43,367 nucleotides of DNA from Gammaproteobacteria bacterium (GCA_029861845.1 JAOTYM010000022.1:1-43367), one strand, 5' to 3'. Positions 24,383 through 33,378 are shown, numbered from the stretch's first letter. Notes: generated by a model not told the origin, from the letters alone. Numbers and translations are program-made.

Positions 24383-25585
24383 ATGCGCGCCGACGTGGTA
24401 TTCCCGACTTTAGCCATGCTTGCCGTCTTGACCATAGGCAGCATGGCGCAGTTCGCGGTGGCAGTTGTGGCGCCAGAGGCTGCACCCGACATCGGCGTCG
24501 ACGCCACTTATATCGGTGTCTTTACCGCGATTGTCTATGTTTTCGCGATGCTGTCTGGTGCAACCACCGGCGCATTCGTTGGCCGCTACGGTGCGATCCG
24601 GGTATGTCAGGTCACTATGTTGACGGCCGCCGCGGCCATGGGTGCGTTGGTGTTGGCGACGCCGATGGCGGCGATGGTCAGTGCCGTGTTGCTCGGCTGC
24701 GCCTATGGCCCGTTTAACCCAGCCAGTGCGCATGTATTGGCGGGGGTGTCGACGGCGCAATGGCGACCGCTGGTGTTTTCGATAAAACAGGCTGGCGTAC
24801 CGCTCGGGGGTACGTTGGCCGGGCTTCTGGTGCCACTACTCGCAATTTGGTTTGGGTGGGAAGTCGGGTTACTTGCAGTGGCGTCGGCGGCGCTAGTGGT
24901 GATGATGATGCTACAACTGTTGCGTCGTAGCTTTGATGCCGATCGCAAACCGGGTCGATTATTTGCAAGTCTAAGTGTGCTTACACCGCTTAGGTTGGTG
25001 TTCGGAGATCGTACATTGCGTCGCTTCGCGATCACCGGTTTTGCTTACGCCGGTTGTCAGGTGAGTGTTGGCGCCTTCTATGTTGTGTATCTGGTTGTAG
25101 CGCTAGAAATGCCACTGGTTAAGGCAGGCCTGATATTCGCATTCGTCCAATTCGGTGCGGTCTTCGGCCGTATATTTTGGGGCGTCGTTGCAGAACGCAT
25201 AGTGTCCACGCGCACACTATTGGTATGCGTAGGCGGCTTGAGTGCAGTCTGCCTTGGGATTACGGCTGTGCTCACACCTGCGTGGCCATTGGCGATGGTG
25301 ATGGTGTTGGGTTTCGTGCTTGGCGCGAGCAGCTTTGGTTGGGTAGGAATATTCCTTTCGGAGATTGCCGATCTTGCGCCGCAAGGTCAGGCTAGCGAGG
25401 CTACTGGTGGTGTCCAGTTTGTTTATTTCGGTGGTGTAGTTGTCGTACCGCCTTGCTTTGGTGCAATTATCAACCTTACCGGTAGTTATACCATCGCATT
25501 TCTGACAATAGCCGGACTCGCCACCGGCGCTGCGATATACCTCATGCAGCCCGCTCGGTTCGTCAATAAAGCTATTGAGAACTAA
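24383..25585 (+). CDS. MFS transporter
   Basis: A 400-residue major facilitator with about twelve hydrophobic helices. The loop 2-3 motif is visible as GAFVGRYGAIRV (about 68-79). PFNPASAHVLAG and KQAGVPLGGTLAG are typical of organic-acid and cyanate-type MFS subfamilies. It lies directly after the MmgE/PrpD gene on the same strand, so import of that enzyme's substrate is a fair guess. Sequence alone does not show the substrate. Confidence 0.9.
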   Translation: MRADVVFPTLAMLAVLTIGSMAQFAVAVVAPEAAPDIGVDATYIGVFTAIVYVFAMLSGATTGAFVGRYGAIRVCQVTMLTAAAAMGALVLATPMAAMVSAVLLGCAYGPFNPASAHVLAGVSTAQWRPLVFSIKQAGVPLGGTLAGLLVPLLAIWFGWEVGLLAVASAALVVMMMLQLLRRSFDADRKPGRLFASLSVLTPLRLVFGDRTLRRFAITGFAYAGCQVSVGAFYVVYLVVALEMPLVKAGLIFAFVQFGAVFGRIFWGVVAERIVSTRTLLVCVGGLSAVCLGITAVLTPAWPLAMVMVLGFVLGASSFGWVGIFLSEIADLAPQGQASEATGGVQFVYFGGVVVVPPCFGAIINLTGSYTIAFLTIAGLATGAAIYLMQPARFVNKAIEN

Positions 25586-25600
25586 GAGTGAGGTCGAGCC

Positions 25601-26233
25601 GTGAGTAATAAACAACGATTGGGGCCTCCGTTTAACACTCGGCGCTTGTCTGCGAGGGCGCGGGCGGAAAGTCTTAGCTCAACCCTGGCGGGGCGTCTAG
25701 AAGGCGAGGTCTGGATATTTGGCTATGCGTCGTTGATGTGGAGGCCTGATGTTGCGTACATCGATCGACGTCTTGGTATTGTCCGGGGCTACCAGCGTCG
25801 ATTGAACGTCTGGACGATACGTGCCCGCGGTACACCGGAGCACCCGGGGCTCGGATTTGGCTTGGAGAGGAACGAGAATGGCAGTTGCCAAGGGGTTGTC
25901 TATTGTCTCGACGTGCAAGCTCGCGAGCAAGATTTGGCTGCGCTATGGGAGCGTGAGATGACGACTGGCATCTATCGACCGTCTTGGCTAACGGTAGAGA
26001 CTGGTGAAGGCAATGTAGAAGCGATCACGTTTGTGGTCGATGAAGCACACCCCCAGTACGCCGATTCGTTGACCCAAGAGCAAATGGCGGCCGCCATTGC
26101 TGGGGCCCATGGCGAATGGGGATCGTGCCACGACTACCTTAGGCACACCATGCGCGAGCTAGGGAAGCTCGGTATTGAAGAGCCAGAGCTGAAAACTGTG
26201 TTTGCACTTGTAGAACAGATAGATGGTGATTGA
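25601..26233 (+). CDS. ChaC-like gamma-glutamylcyclotransferase
   Basis: A 210-residue gamma-glutamylcyclotransferase of the ChaC type, which cleaves glutathione to 5-oxoproline and Cys-Gly in the cytoplasm. The substrate-binding loop VWIFGYASLMWRP is at 43-55. The probable catalytic glutamate is in LWEREMTTGIYRP. The start is GTG at 25601, sixteen bases after the transporter's stop, with GAGGT before it. It may be co-transcribed with the MFS gene. Its stop is only three bases from the end of the convergent LysR gene. Confidence 0.88.
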   Translation: MSNKQRLGPPFNTRRLSARARAESLSSTLAGRLEGEVWIFGYASLMWRPDVAYIDRRLGIVRGYQRRLNVWTIRARGTPEHPGLGFGLERNENGSCQGVVYCLDVQAREQDLAALWEREMTTGIYRPSWLTVETGEGNVEAITFVVDEAHPQYADSLTQEQMAAAIAGAHGEWGSCHDYLRHTMRELGKLGIEEPELKTVFALVEQIDGD

Positions 26234-26236
26234 ATG

Positions 26237-27139
26237 TTACAAAGTGAGATCGAGTTCTTTTATTCTCTTCGAGACAGTATCAACGAACAACTTTACTTTG
26301 AGCGGTAGCTTTCGTTGCTGTGGATATAGCACGTAGATACCGCGTTCTTCCTGACAGTAGCGATCTAGTACCGTTTGCAATCGACCGGTTTGAATATCGC
26401 GATTCACCATAAACGTGGGTATGTAGGCAATACCGTGTCCAAGTATAACCGCCTCCTTTAGTGAAAAATCGTTATTGCTCCGAAATCTGGTTGGTACCCG
26501 AATGCTAAGCGGGCCTCTGGGGCCATGGAATCGCCACAGTTGAAATTGACTATCGGGGGTAGTAAGCATAATACAATCATGCTGCAGAAGATCTTCAGGT
26601 TTTTTTGGGACGCCATGCCTTTGCAAGTATTTCGGTGACGCGCATGCGACCAGTCGCGTGGTTGCAAGTCTGCGTGCCACCAAGCTCGAGTCCGCCAGCA
26701 CACCAACCCGCACAACGGCATCGTAGCCATTGCCGACGACATCGACAAACTCATCCTCTAGCTGTAGATCGAGACTGAGATCTGGATACCTTTTTAGCAT
26801 GTCTTCAACCAGCGGCGGCATCAGAAGTTGCCCAAGGAACACCGGTGCGCTTATCTTAAGTAGACCAGATGGCCGCATGTGCATTTCTTTGATTACAGAT
26901 TCGGCCTCATCGACAGCGGTGAGAATGTCAGCGCAGTGACCAAAAAAGGTTTGCCCGGCTTCAGTAAGACTCAAGCGTCGTGTTGTCCTATTGAGCAAGC
27001 GTGCCCCTAGGCGATCTTCCAGCTGTGTAATGCGTTTGCTGATCACAGATCTGGAGGCACCTAACTGCTGGGCCGCTTTCGTGAAGCTCATTGTCTTCGC
27101 CACCAGCGCGAAAACGCGCAGATCTTCAGTACGATTCAT
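26237..27139 (-). CDS. LysR-family transcriptional regulator
   Basis: A 300-residue LysR regulator. The N-terminal helix-turn-helix reads FTKAAQQLGASRSVISKRITQLEDRLG, followed by LLNRTTRRLSLTEAG. The effector domain starts near residue 90 and resembles the large CrgA/DsdC-like group that has LLKISAPVFLGQ. It diverges from yceI across 110 bases that hold an inverted repeat, so it may control yceI and cytochrome b561 as well as itself. The inducer is unknown. Confidence 0.93.
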   Translation of the reverse strand: MNRTEDLRVFALVAKTMSFTKAAQQLGASRSVISKRITQLEDRLGARLLNRTTRRLSLTEAGQTFFGHCADILTAVDEAESVIKEMHMRPSGLLKISAPVFLGQLLMPPLVEDMLKRYPDLSLDLQLEDEFVDVVGNGYDAVVRVGVLADSSLVARRLATTRLVACASPKYLQRHGVPKKPEDLLQHDCIMLTTPDSQFQLWRFHGPRGPLSIRVPTRFRSNNDFSLKEAVILGHGIAYIPTFMVNRDIQTGRLQTVLDRYCQEERGIYVLYPQQRKLPLKVKLFVDTVSKRIKELDLTL

Positions 27140-27158
27140 GTGGAATTAGTACCTTTTA

Positions 27159-27175
27159 GGAAACAATATTTTTCC
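27159..27175. promoter_or_regulatory. Inverted repeat in lysR-yceI divergent promoter region
   Basis: GGAAA-CAATATT-TTTCC is an AT-rich inverted repeat 20 bases upstream of the LysR start. Its length and composition fit a LysR recognition site, making it a candidate autoregulatory site. The arms are short, so this is tentative. Confidence 0.35.
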
Positions 27176-27249
27176 ATTAGTGTGCGTTTAGTGTCAAATA
27201 AAATCGGCTAGACTGCCGATTCATTTTTTTCCGTCCAAGGAGCATTGCT

Positions 27250-27825
27250 ATGAAAAAGATGTTTACCGGTACAGCCCTCGCCGCGTTAGTGGCGGTGGCG
27301 ACTCCTCAGGCAGCCGTAGCGGCTGACTACAAGATTGATCCAGCACATTCGTTTGTTTCATTCCGCATTCAACACCTTGGGTACAGTTGGCTAATGGGTC
27401 GCTTCAATGATGTGACCGGGGAATTCAATTACGACCCTTCCAATCCCAGTGCGTCAAAAATGGCTATCGAAGTTAAAACGGTCAGTGTAGACACGAGTCA
27501 CGCGGAACGCGACTATCATTTGCGAAGCGCGGATTTTCTGGATGTCAGGAAGTATCCTATTGCGACGTTCAAGAGCACGAATTATGTGGGTAACGATAGC
27601 TCAGGAACGCTAAACGGTGTTCTGACAATTCGGGAAATTAGCAAGCCCGTTTCCATCGCTGTCCAGAAGATAGGACAAGGAAAGGATCCATGGGGTGGTT
27701 ACCGAGCTGGGTTCTACGGCACCATGAAGCTCAACCGTAAGGATTTTGGAGGAAGCTATGACCTGGGCCCAGCGAGCGAGACGATGGAACTGCAATTCAC
27801 CGTCGAGGGAATCAGGGAGAAATAG
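27250..27825 (+). CDS. yceI: YceI-family periplasmic protein
   Basis: A 191-residue secreted YceI protein. The signal peptide (KK, then a hydrophobic stretch, likely cut after AAVAA) is followed by the family start DYKIDPAHSFVSFRIQHLG. These lipocalin-like proteins bind isoprenoid chains such as polyprenyl phosphate or ubiquinone in the periplasm. CAAGGAG precedes the ATG. A cytochrome b561 gene follows, the usual partner, and a terminator-like hairpin lies between them. Confidence 0.94.
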   Translation: MKKMFTGTALAALVAVATPQAAVAADYKIDPAHSFVSFRIQHLGYSWLMGRFNDVTGEFNYDPSNPSASKMAIEVKTVSVDTSHAERDYHLRSADFLDVRKYPIATFKSTNYVGNDSSGTLNGVLTIREISKPVSIAVQKIGQGKDPWGGYRAGFYGTMKLNRKDFGGSYDLGPASETMELQFTVEGIREK

Positions 27826-27836
27826 AGTATTATTTC

Positions 27837-27870
27837 GGAGTCGGGCCGATGCGCTGGTCCGGCTTTATTC
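27837..27870 (+). terminator. Probable rho-independent terminator after yceI
   Basis: AGTCGGGCC (27839-27847) pairs with GGTCCGGCT (27856-27864) with two G-T wobbles around an eight-base loop, followed by TTATT. It may only partly stop transcription, because the cytochrome b561 gene begins 60 bases later. Confidence 0.55.
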
Positions 27871-27930
27871 TATCTATTGCCGGGACAAGGACGACTCGGC
27901 TTTAGTCCATCCACTCTAGAATCATGTCTC

Positions 27931-28491
27931 ATGCCGACAAGTGCTGGGCAGACCTATAGCGCAACCACCAAGGTGCTGCATTGGTTGATTGCACTGCTTA
28001 TGATCGGCCTAATATGGTTAGGTTGGTATATGGTTGATTTGACCTATTTTGACAAGTGGTACAACTCCTCTCTTGCGATACATAAGTCCCTTGGCATGCT
28101 TGTGCTTCCGCTCGCGGGCGCGAAGATACTGTGGGCGTTTCTCAGTCCGGCGCCAGCGTTTGTCGACACCATCAAGCCTTGGGAACGGGTGGCGGCGACG
28201 AGCACACATCATGTGCTTTATTTCATGATGGTCGTGATTCCAGTAACGGGTTACGCCATTTCAACCTCGGCTGGCAGTGCTGTTTCTGTCTTCGACTTAT
28301 TCGACATACCGGCTGTATTGCCCGAAAGTGAAGGGCTTAGAGACTTAGCGGTAGAGCTTCACTACTACCTTTCTTATGGTGCGGCGATGTTAGTGGCCAT
28401 CCACACGCTGGCGGCGCTGAAACATCAATTCATCGAGAAGGATGGCACTTTAAGCAGGATGTGGTGGTCGTGGTCTCGATCTAAAGTCTAG
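27931..28491 (+). CDS. Cytochrome b561 family protein
   Basis: A four-helix di-haem cytochrome b561 of about 186 residues that exchanges electrons with quinones in the inner membrane. Haem-ligand histidines are expected in TTKVLHWLIALLMIG, LAIHKSLGMLVLPLAG, ELHYYLSYGAAML and VAIHTLAALKHQF. The ATG at 27931 is preferred; an in-frame upstream start at 27877 would overlap the terminator region and add an atypical leader. It follows yceI, a known pairing. It is convergent with the HugZ-like gene. Confidence 0.92.
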   Translation: MPTSAGQTYSATTKVLHWLIALLMIGLIWLGWYMVDLTYFDKWYNSSLAIHKSLGMLVLPLAGAKILWAFLSPAPAFVDTIKPWERVAATSTHHVLYFMMVVIPVTGYAISTSAGSAVSVFDLFDIPAVLPESEGLRDLAVELHYYLSYGAAMLVAIHTLAALKHQFIEKDGTLSRMWWSWSRSKV

Positions 28492-28516
28492 TCGTTCACA
28501 CATAATTGCTAGCCTA

Positions 28517-29023
28517 TTACTTGACGCTATCGATGTGTCGGAAGTTTTCGAGAGCGGCACCCGTGAAGCGATAGGCTTGGCCGAAACCTCGCACGTAAAC
28601 GCCAGATTCGGGTGCAATGCAGAATAGCTTGAAATCACCAAGTGGCCGTATAAGCTCGATCACGTCTCCAAACTTGCTCGAAAAATTCGCCATGACATCT
28701 TTCCATTTCGCCGAATCGCGGGGAATCAACTCAACTCGACAGTCGAAGCTCAAACGTCGACGTGCAAACAACTGTTTTGCATCACGCTCGTCTTCGATAA
28801 ACAATACGCTGACAAGTCCAGTAGTCTCTAGATTGGTCGTGTGTCTGGAAAGTCCGCTCACATACACATAGAAACAATCGTCTTCCATACGCACGAATGG
28901 GGTGTAACTTGCATCGGGGACACCCTCGGCACTGACCGTCGACATCAACAACGTCTTGTAGTTCGTCAGAATACTACGTACTTCATGCACAAGCCGGTCC
29001 GACTCTTCCTTTCTGCTGGTCAT
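28517..29023 (-). CDS. HugZ/HutZ-family haem-related pyridoxamine oxidase-fold protein
   Basis: A 168-residue protein with the split-barrel pyridoxamine phosphate oxidase fold. The N-terminal LLMSTVSAEGVPDASYTPFV and the C-terminal ESGVYVRGFGQAYRFTG are typical of HutZ/HugZ proteins, which bind and degrade haem. The characteristic haem-site histidines of the longer HugZ form are not all visible. It begins 13 bases after the molybdenum hydroxylase gene and is probably co-transcribed with it. Confidence 0.82.
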   Translation of the reverse strand: MTSRKEESDRLVHEVRSILTNYKTLLMSTVSAEGVPDASYTPFVRMEDDCFYVYVSGLSRHTTNLETTGLVSVLFIEDERDAKQLFARRRLSFDCRVELIPRDSAKWKDVMANFSSKFGDVIELIRPLGDFKLFCIAPESGVYVRGFGQAYRFTGAALENFRHIDSVK

Positions 29024-29036
29024 TGCTGAATAGCTA

Positions 29037-31370
29037 TTAGGGCTTGCGTGCTTTCGCTAGTGCTTGCCATATTCTAAAAGGCGTGAGCGGCATGTCGATG
29101 TGGCGCACGCCGTACTCGCTGAGGGCGGAGACGACAGCGCTCACTATCGCCGGTGGCGCGCCGCCACACGCAGCTTCGCCTGCTCCTTTGACCCCTAACG
29201 GGTTCCTCGCGGTCGGTGCACCTTCATAGTATTCGATGCGGAAGTTCGGTAGATTGTCGGCGCCCAGCAGGAAATAATCCATCAGTGAACCCGTTAGCAG
29301 CTGTCCGCTATCTTGGTCGTAAACGACCTCTTCCAGCAACGCCTGACCGATACCCTGTGCGCTTCCACCCATGACCTGACCATCGGTGATCATGGGGTTG
29401 ATAATGGTGCCGAAGTCATTGACGACGGTGTAGTCGACAAGTCGTACTACCCCTGTTTGCGGGTCCACCTCTACCTCGGCGACGTGGCAGCCATTGGGAC
29501 AGCTCAGGCGATCGTCGCTGTAAGTCACCGCTGTGTCGAGACCGGGCTCCATGCCTGGCGGTAACGACGCTTGCTCGAAAGAGGCAACGATCACGTCGGC
29601 CATAGAAACGGACCGGTTAGTACCAATAATGGTGAAGCTACCATCGGCAAGGGTGATGTCAGCCGCGGCGGCCTCCAGCAAATGACTTGCGATTAGCTTT
29701 GCCCTGTCAGCGGTTTTGTCGGCAGCGGTACGTACGGCCGAGCCGATTAGTTCGAGTCCATGAGAGCCGCCGTGGCCGCTGCTTGTTGGCGTAGCATCGG
29801 TGTCTGCCTGACGGTAACGGATTCTCTCCAACGGCAGCCCGAGCCGGTCAGCCACGATCTGCGGGAGCACGGTCTCGTGGCCGGTTCCGGCCGATTCGCC
29901 GCCGACAGCGATCATGACGCCCCCGTCTTTTTCGAAAGTCAGGCCGGCGTACTCCTGCCGCACCCCGCCCGTAAGCCCCAAGTACATGGCAACACCGATC
30001 CCACGTCGGCGGCCGCGCGCCCGCGCGGCAGCGGCGCGCTCGGGGAAGCCGTTCCAATCCGCGAGCTCGAATGTTCGCTCGAACACACGCTCGAAATCAC
30101 CGGAATCGATTTCCAGACCCACAGCGGTCTTGTAGGGCAATTCCGAGCGCCGGATAAGGTTGCGCCGGCGCAGCTCAGCCGGATCCATGCCGAGTTCCAG
30201 CGCTGCCAGGTCAACCGCGCGCTCGATCTGATAAGTGGCCTCTGGACGCCCGGCACCGCGGTAAGGATCCGTGGGCGCGGTGTGGGTGAAAACGACCCGC
30301 GCCCGGAAGTAGATCGCCGGGATGCGGTAAGGGCCGCCCTGGGTTCTCACGGTCCCCCCGGCGGGTGTGAATGGCCCCGTTGAAGCCACATAGGCGCCGA
30401 TATTGCCGACCGAATCTACTCTCAGTGCGAGAAAATGACCGTCCGCGTCCAGCGCCAGTTCGACGCGACTCTGTTGATCGCGCCCATGGTTGTCCGAGAT
30501 GAAGCTCTCGCTTCGATCATTGAGCCACTTGATCGGCCGCTTGAGCCGGCGGGCCGCAAATAGAACAAGCGCGTGCTCCGGATACAGGGCGTTCTTAACT
30601 CCGAACCCACCGCCGACGTCGTAGGCTACATGGCGAATCTTCTCCGGCGGCAGGTGGAAAACTTTCTCGGCCAGCTGGTTACGGTTGCTATGAACATTCT
30701 GCGCGTTCGAGACCAAGGTGAATTTGTCCTGCTCCCGGTCATATTGGCCGATTGCTCCCCGCGGCTCGATCGGAGTCGCGGTCACACGGTTGTTGACAAG
30801 GTCGACCGAGACGATACGTTCGGCACGAGCAAAAGCGGCGTTGACCTCAGCCTGGTCACCCGCTTCGAAGTCAACGCAGAGGTTGCTGGGTATGTCATCC
30901 CAGACTAACGGTGCCCCTGACTCCAGTGCTTTTTTGGCGTCGGTTACCGCGGGCAACGGGTCATAGTCGATGTCAACCAGCTCGGCCGCATCCCTCGCCG
31001 CTTCCATTGTCTCCGCGACGATAAAGGCGACGGCGTCACCCACAAACCGAACCCGGTCTTTGACAAGCGCCGGCCGCGGCGGAACCGGTACCGGTGACCC
31101 GTCAGAATTCTTGGCGCGTGTGCGGGTGGGCATGTCACCCAGTCCCTCGGCCTCCCAGTCCATTCCCGTAAACACAGCCAACACGCCTGGGGCGTGTGCC
31201 GCCGCACCGATATCGATCTTTTTAATGCGTGCATGTGCATGGTGCGAGCGCACTACCATACCGTGGGCCATATTTTCTAGTTTGATGTCGTCGAGATAGC
31301 AGCCAGTGCCGGTCAAAAACCGGATGTCCTCCTTTCGGCGCACGGGCTGACCGATGCCATATTTCTCCAT
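29037..31370 (-). CDS. Xanthine dehydrogenase/CoxL-like molybdopterin-binding subunit (stand-alone)
   Basis: A 777-residue large subunit of the molybdenum hydroxylase family. The N-terminus GIGQPVRRKEDIRFLTGTG is that of aerobic CO dehydrogenase-like large subunits. The active-site loop is PYRGAGR at 369-375, the form II type, not the AYRCSFR of true CO dehydrogenase. The late GVKGAGEAACGGAPPAIV holds the catalytic glutamate. Such enzymes hydroxylate aldehydes or heterocycles and need an iron-sulfur small subunit and a FAD subunit. Neither is in the flanking genes, so partners must be encoded elsewhere. A glutathione transferase gene diverges from it. Confidence 0.92.
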   Translation of the reverse strand: MEKYGIGQPVRRKEDIRFLTGTGCYLDDIKLENMAHGMVVRSHHAHARIKKIDIGAAAHAPGVLAVFTGMDWEAEGLGDMPTRTRAKNSDGSPVPVPPRPALVKDRVRFVGDAVAFIVAETMEAARDAAELVDIDYDPLPAVTDAKKALESGAPLVWDDIPSNLCVDFEAGDQAEVNAAFARAERIVSVDLVNNRVTATPIEPRGAIGQYDREQDKFTLVSNAQNVHSNRNQLAEKVFHLPPEKIRHVAYDVGGGFGVKNALYPEHALVLFAARRLKRPIKWLNDRSESFISDNHGRDQQSRVELALDADGHFLALRVDSVGNIGAYVASTGPFTPAGGTVRTQGGPYRIPAIYFRARVVFTHTAPTDPYRGAGRPEATYQIERAVDLAALELGMDPAELRRRNLIRRSELPYKTAVGLEIDSGDFERVFERTFELADWNGFPERAAAARARGRRRGIGVAMYLGLTGGVRQEYAGLTFEKDGGVMIAVGGESAGTGHETVLPQIVADRLGLPLERIRYRQADTDATPTSSGHGGSHGLELIGSAVRTAADKTADRAKLIASHLLEAAAADITLADGSFTIIGTNRSVSMADVIVASFEQASLPPGMEPGLDTAVTYSDDRLSCPNGCHVAEVEVDPQTGVVRLVDYTVVNDFGTIINPMITDGQVMGGSAQGIGQALLEEVVYDQDSGQLLTGSLMDYFLLGADNLPNFRIEYYEGAPTARNPLGVKGAGEAACGGAPPAIVSAVVSALSEYGVRHIDMPLTPFRIWQALAKARKP

Positions 31371-31500
31371 ATTCTTACCAGATTAGTTTTATTGGTGCCG
31401 CTATAATAACAGCGTCCAGATGCAAAGCGTCAGCGATACGTTTGTTGTTATCCGCCGGCACGAGGCGGCGCCGCTTTTTTGACCAGGCGGCTCAAGGATT

Positions 31501-31584
31501 CATATCTTAATCTTATCCGGCGACGGCATCGGCCTGGAGATCGGGAGAGCTACCCGGTACGTTGCTTCGCCGGGATCTAGATAA
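31501..31584 (+). pseudogene. Possible N-terminal remnant of an isopropylmalate/isocitrate dehydrogenase-family gene
   Basis: A 27-codon frame reads HILILSGDGIGLEIGRATRYV, ending TAA at 31582. GDGIGxEI is the N-terminal signature of the isopropylmalate, isocitrate and tartrate dehydrogenase family, normally placed right after a few residues like these. No ATG starts it and nothing of the remaining 330 or so residues is left. The match is short, so a chance likeness is possible. Confidence 0.4.
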
Positions 31585-31603
31585 AGCAGGGTAGGGCATT
31601 CAT

Positions 31604-32242
31604 ATGATCGATCTTTATAGCTGGAAGACATCGAATGGTCGCAAGGCAACGATTATGTTGGAGGAGCTTGCTGTCGACTATCGATTGCATCTCATCAACC
31701 TTGGCAAAGGCGATCAGTTCACGCCCGCATTTACCGCCATCAATCCCAATCAAAAGATCCCTGCCATGGTCGACCAAGATGGCCCCGGTGGCGAGCCCTA
31801 TACCATAATCGAATCGGGCGCGATGCTATTTTATCTCGCCGAGAAATACGACAAGTTCATTCCCAAAGATGCCGTCGCACGCTACGAAATGATCCAGTGG
31901 TTGATGTTTCAGATGGGAAACGTAGGACCAATGTTTGGTCAGGCACACCATTTCCGGCGCAAGCAGGAAAAAATCCCTTATGGGATCGAACGCTACAGCA
32001 AAGAAACGCGCAGGCTTTGGGGTGTGCTTGACCAACGGCTACAGAGCGTTGAGTACCTAGCCGGTGGCGATTACACCATCGCCGATATCGCCACGTTTCC
32101 ATGGACCGCGCGCCATGGATGGCAAGGCATAGAACTTGGCGAGTTTCCGCATGTCAAGCGCTGGTACGATACCCTCGTTGCCCGACCCGCAGTAAAACGG
32201 GGTATGGACACCGTCTACGATGAACTGATGCGGTCGGGTTGA
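31604..32242 (+). CDS. YfcG-like (nu-class) glutathione transferase
   Basis: A 212-residue glutathione transferase very like E. coli YfcG: MIDLYSWKTSNGRKATIMLEE, then LINLGKGDQFTPAF, NPNQKIPAMVD, and ESGAMLFYLAEKYDKF. T9 and N11 correspond to the residues that hold the glutathione pair in YfcG, which has disulfide reductase activity. GPMFGQAHHF in the C-terminal domain is also conserved. AGGGTAGGG precedes the ATG. It is divergent from the CoxL-like gene and upstream of an AbrB-like membrane protein. Confidence 0.92.
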   Translation: MIDLYSWKTSNGRKATIMLEELAVDYRLHLINLGKGDQFTPAFTAINPNQKIPAMVDQDGPGGEPYTIIESGAMLFYLAEKYDKFIPKDAVARYEMIQWLMFQMGNVGPMFGQAHHFRRKQEKIPYGIERYSKETRRLWGVLDQRLQSVEYLAGGDYTIADIATFPWTARHGWQGIELGEFPHVKRWYDTLVARPAVKRGMDTVYDELMRSG

Positions 32243-32274
32243 TCCAGACCCTCGCGATAGTTCTTTATTAGTAC

Positions 32275-33378
32275 GTGTTACCAACGCTTAACATAGCGAG
32301 ACTTGCTACTCGCACTGACCTGCGACGTCTCGTGTCTACCCTCTCGATGGGTGCTGTCGGCGGCGCCTTGTTCTTCGCACTGAATATGCCGCTCGCCTGG
32401 ATGATGGGGGCAATGGTATTTACAACCGTCGCATCGATGATGGGCACGCGACTTTATGTGTTGCCATCCTTGCGTGCGCTCATGATCACCGTGCTAGGGG
32501 TTCTGCTCGGCAGTGCGTTTACCCCAGACATTCTCGAGCAAGCTGCACGTTGGCCGATCACGCTTGCCGCCATGCTGCTGTATGTCGTACTAGGAACTGG
32601 CATACTGTACCTGTATTTTCGAAAACTGTTCGGCTACGACAGAATAACCGCGTATTTTTCGGCAACCCCCGGCGGCTTAAACGAGATGGTGATCGTCGGT
32701 GGCGCGTTCGGCGGCGACGATCGCACCATAGCGCTAATCCATGGTTCGCGCGTTCTACTCGTGGTGCTGGTGATCCCATTTTGGTTCCGATTTACGCAAG
32801 ATGTTGGTGCCGGGGTCTCGTTTAGTGGACCGTCGCTGTTAGCCAGTGCCCCGATTGATATTGGCATCCTTGTCCTGGGCGCGGTGGTCGGCACTCTGAT
32901 CGGTAAGTTTCTGCGCCTGCCCGCCTATCGCCTGGTGGGGCCCATGCTCGCGACGGCGGCGATGCAGATAGCGGGGGTTACCGAGTCGGTACCGCCCTAT
33001 GAAATCGTGTTTGTGGCCCAAGTTGTCGTCGGGTCTGCCATTGGCGCACGTTTCACCGGCATCGCGTTACAACATATCTTTCGCACAATGGCGGCATCGG
33101 CGGGGGCAACCGTATTGCTGCTTGTTTGCACCGTCGCGTTTACGTTGATCCTAGTACCCCTTGCCGGCCTGGGATTTGCGCCTTTGACCCTGGCCTTCGC
33201 GCCGGGCGGATTGGCCGAAATGAGCCTGATCGCCATTTCGCTCGGTATCGAAACCGCATTTGTTGCTACGCATCATGTGGCGCGTGTCGCCATGATTGTC
33301 ATCGGGGCGCCGCTGCTATTTCGCGCCAAGCAAGGACCACCAACCACTAAGCATGGGGCCGATAGTAGGGTGAAATAG
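32275..33378 (+). CDS. AbrB-family membrane protein
   Basis: A 367-residue inner-membrane protein of the AbrB family (often mislabelled ammonia monooxygenase). It has about ten hydrophobic helices in two similar halves: GGALFFALNMPLAWMMGAM early and LVGPMLATAAMQIAGVTE later, each with a conserved proline-glycine turn. ATPGGLNEM and APGGLAEMSLIAISLG are the repeated family motif. The start is GTG at 32275, 32 bases after the transferase stop. Its transported substrate is unknown. No DNA-binding AbrB domain is present. Confidence 0.9.
   Translation: MLPTLNIARLATRTDLRRLVSTLSMGAVGGALFFALNMPLAWMMGAMVFTTVASMMGTRLYVLPSLRALMITVLGVLLGSAFTPDILEQAARWPITLAAMLLYVVLGTGILYLYFRKLFGYDRITAYFSATPGGLNEMVIVGGAFGGDDRTIALIHGSRVLLVVLVIPFWFRFTQDVGAGVSFSGPSLLASAPIDIGILVLGAVVGTLIGKFLRLPAYRLVGPMLATAAMQIAGVTESVPPYEIVFVAQVVVGSAIGARFTGIALQHIFRTMAASAGATVLLLVCTVAFTLILVPLAGLGFAPLTLAFAPGGLAEMSLIAISLGIETAFVATHHVARVAMIVIGAPLLFRAKQGPPTTKHGADSRVK

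Noticed and set aside
29760-30383. 207-residue plus-strand ORF opposite the CoxL-like gene
   Set aside because: Lies wholly inside the antisense of a long gene with strong family motifs and has no recognisable domain.
31455-31481. GC-rich hairpin followed by TTTTTT as a terminator
   Set aside because: GCGGCGCCGC is palindromic and precedes a T-run, but there is no upstream plus-strand gene to end there and the stem geometry with a usable loop is poor.
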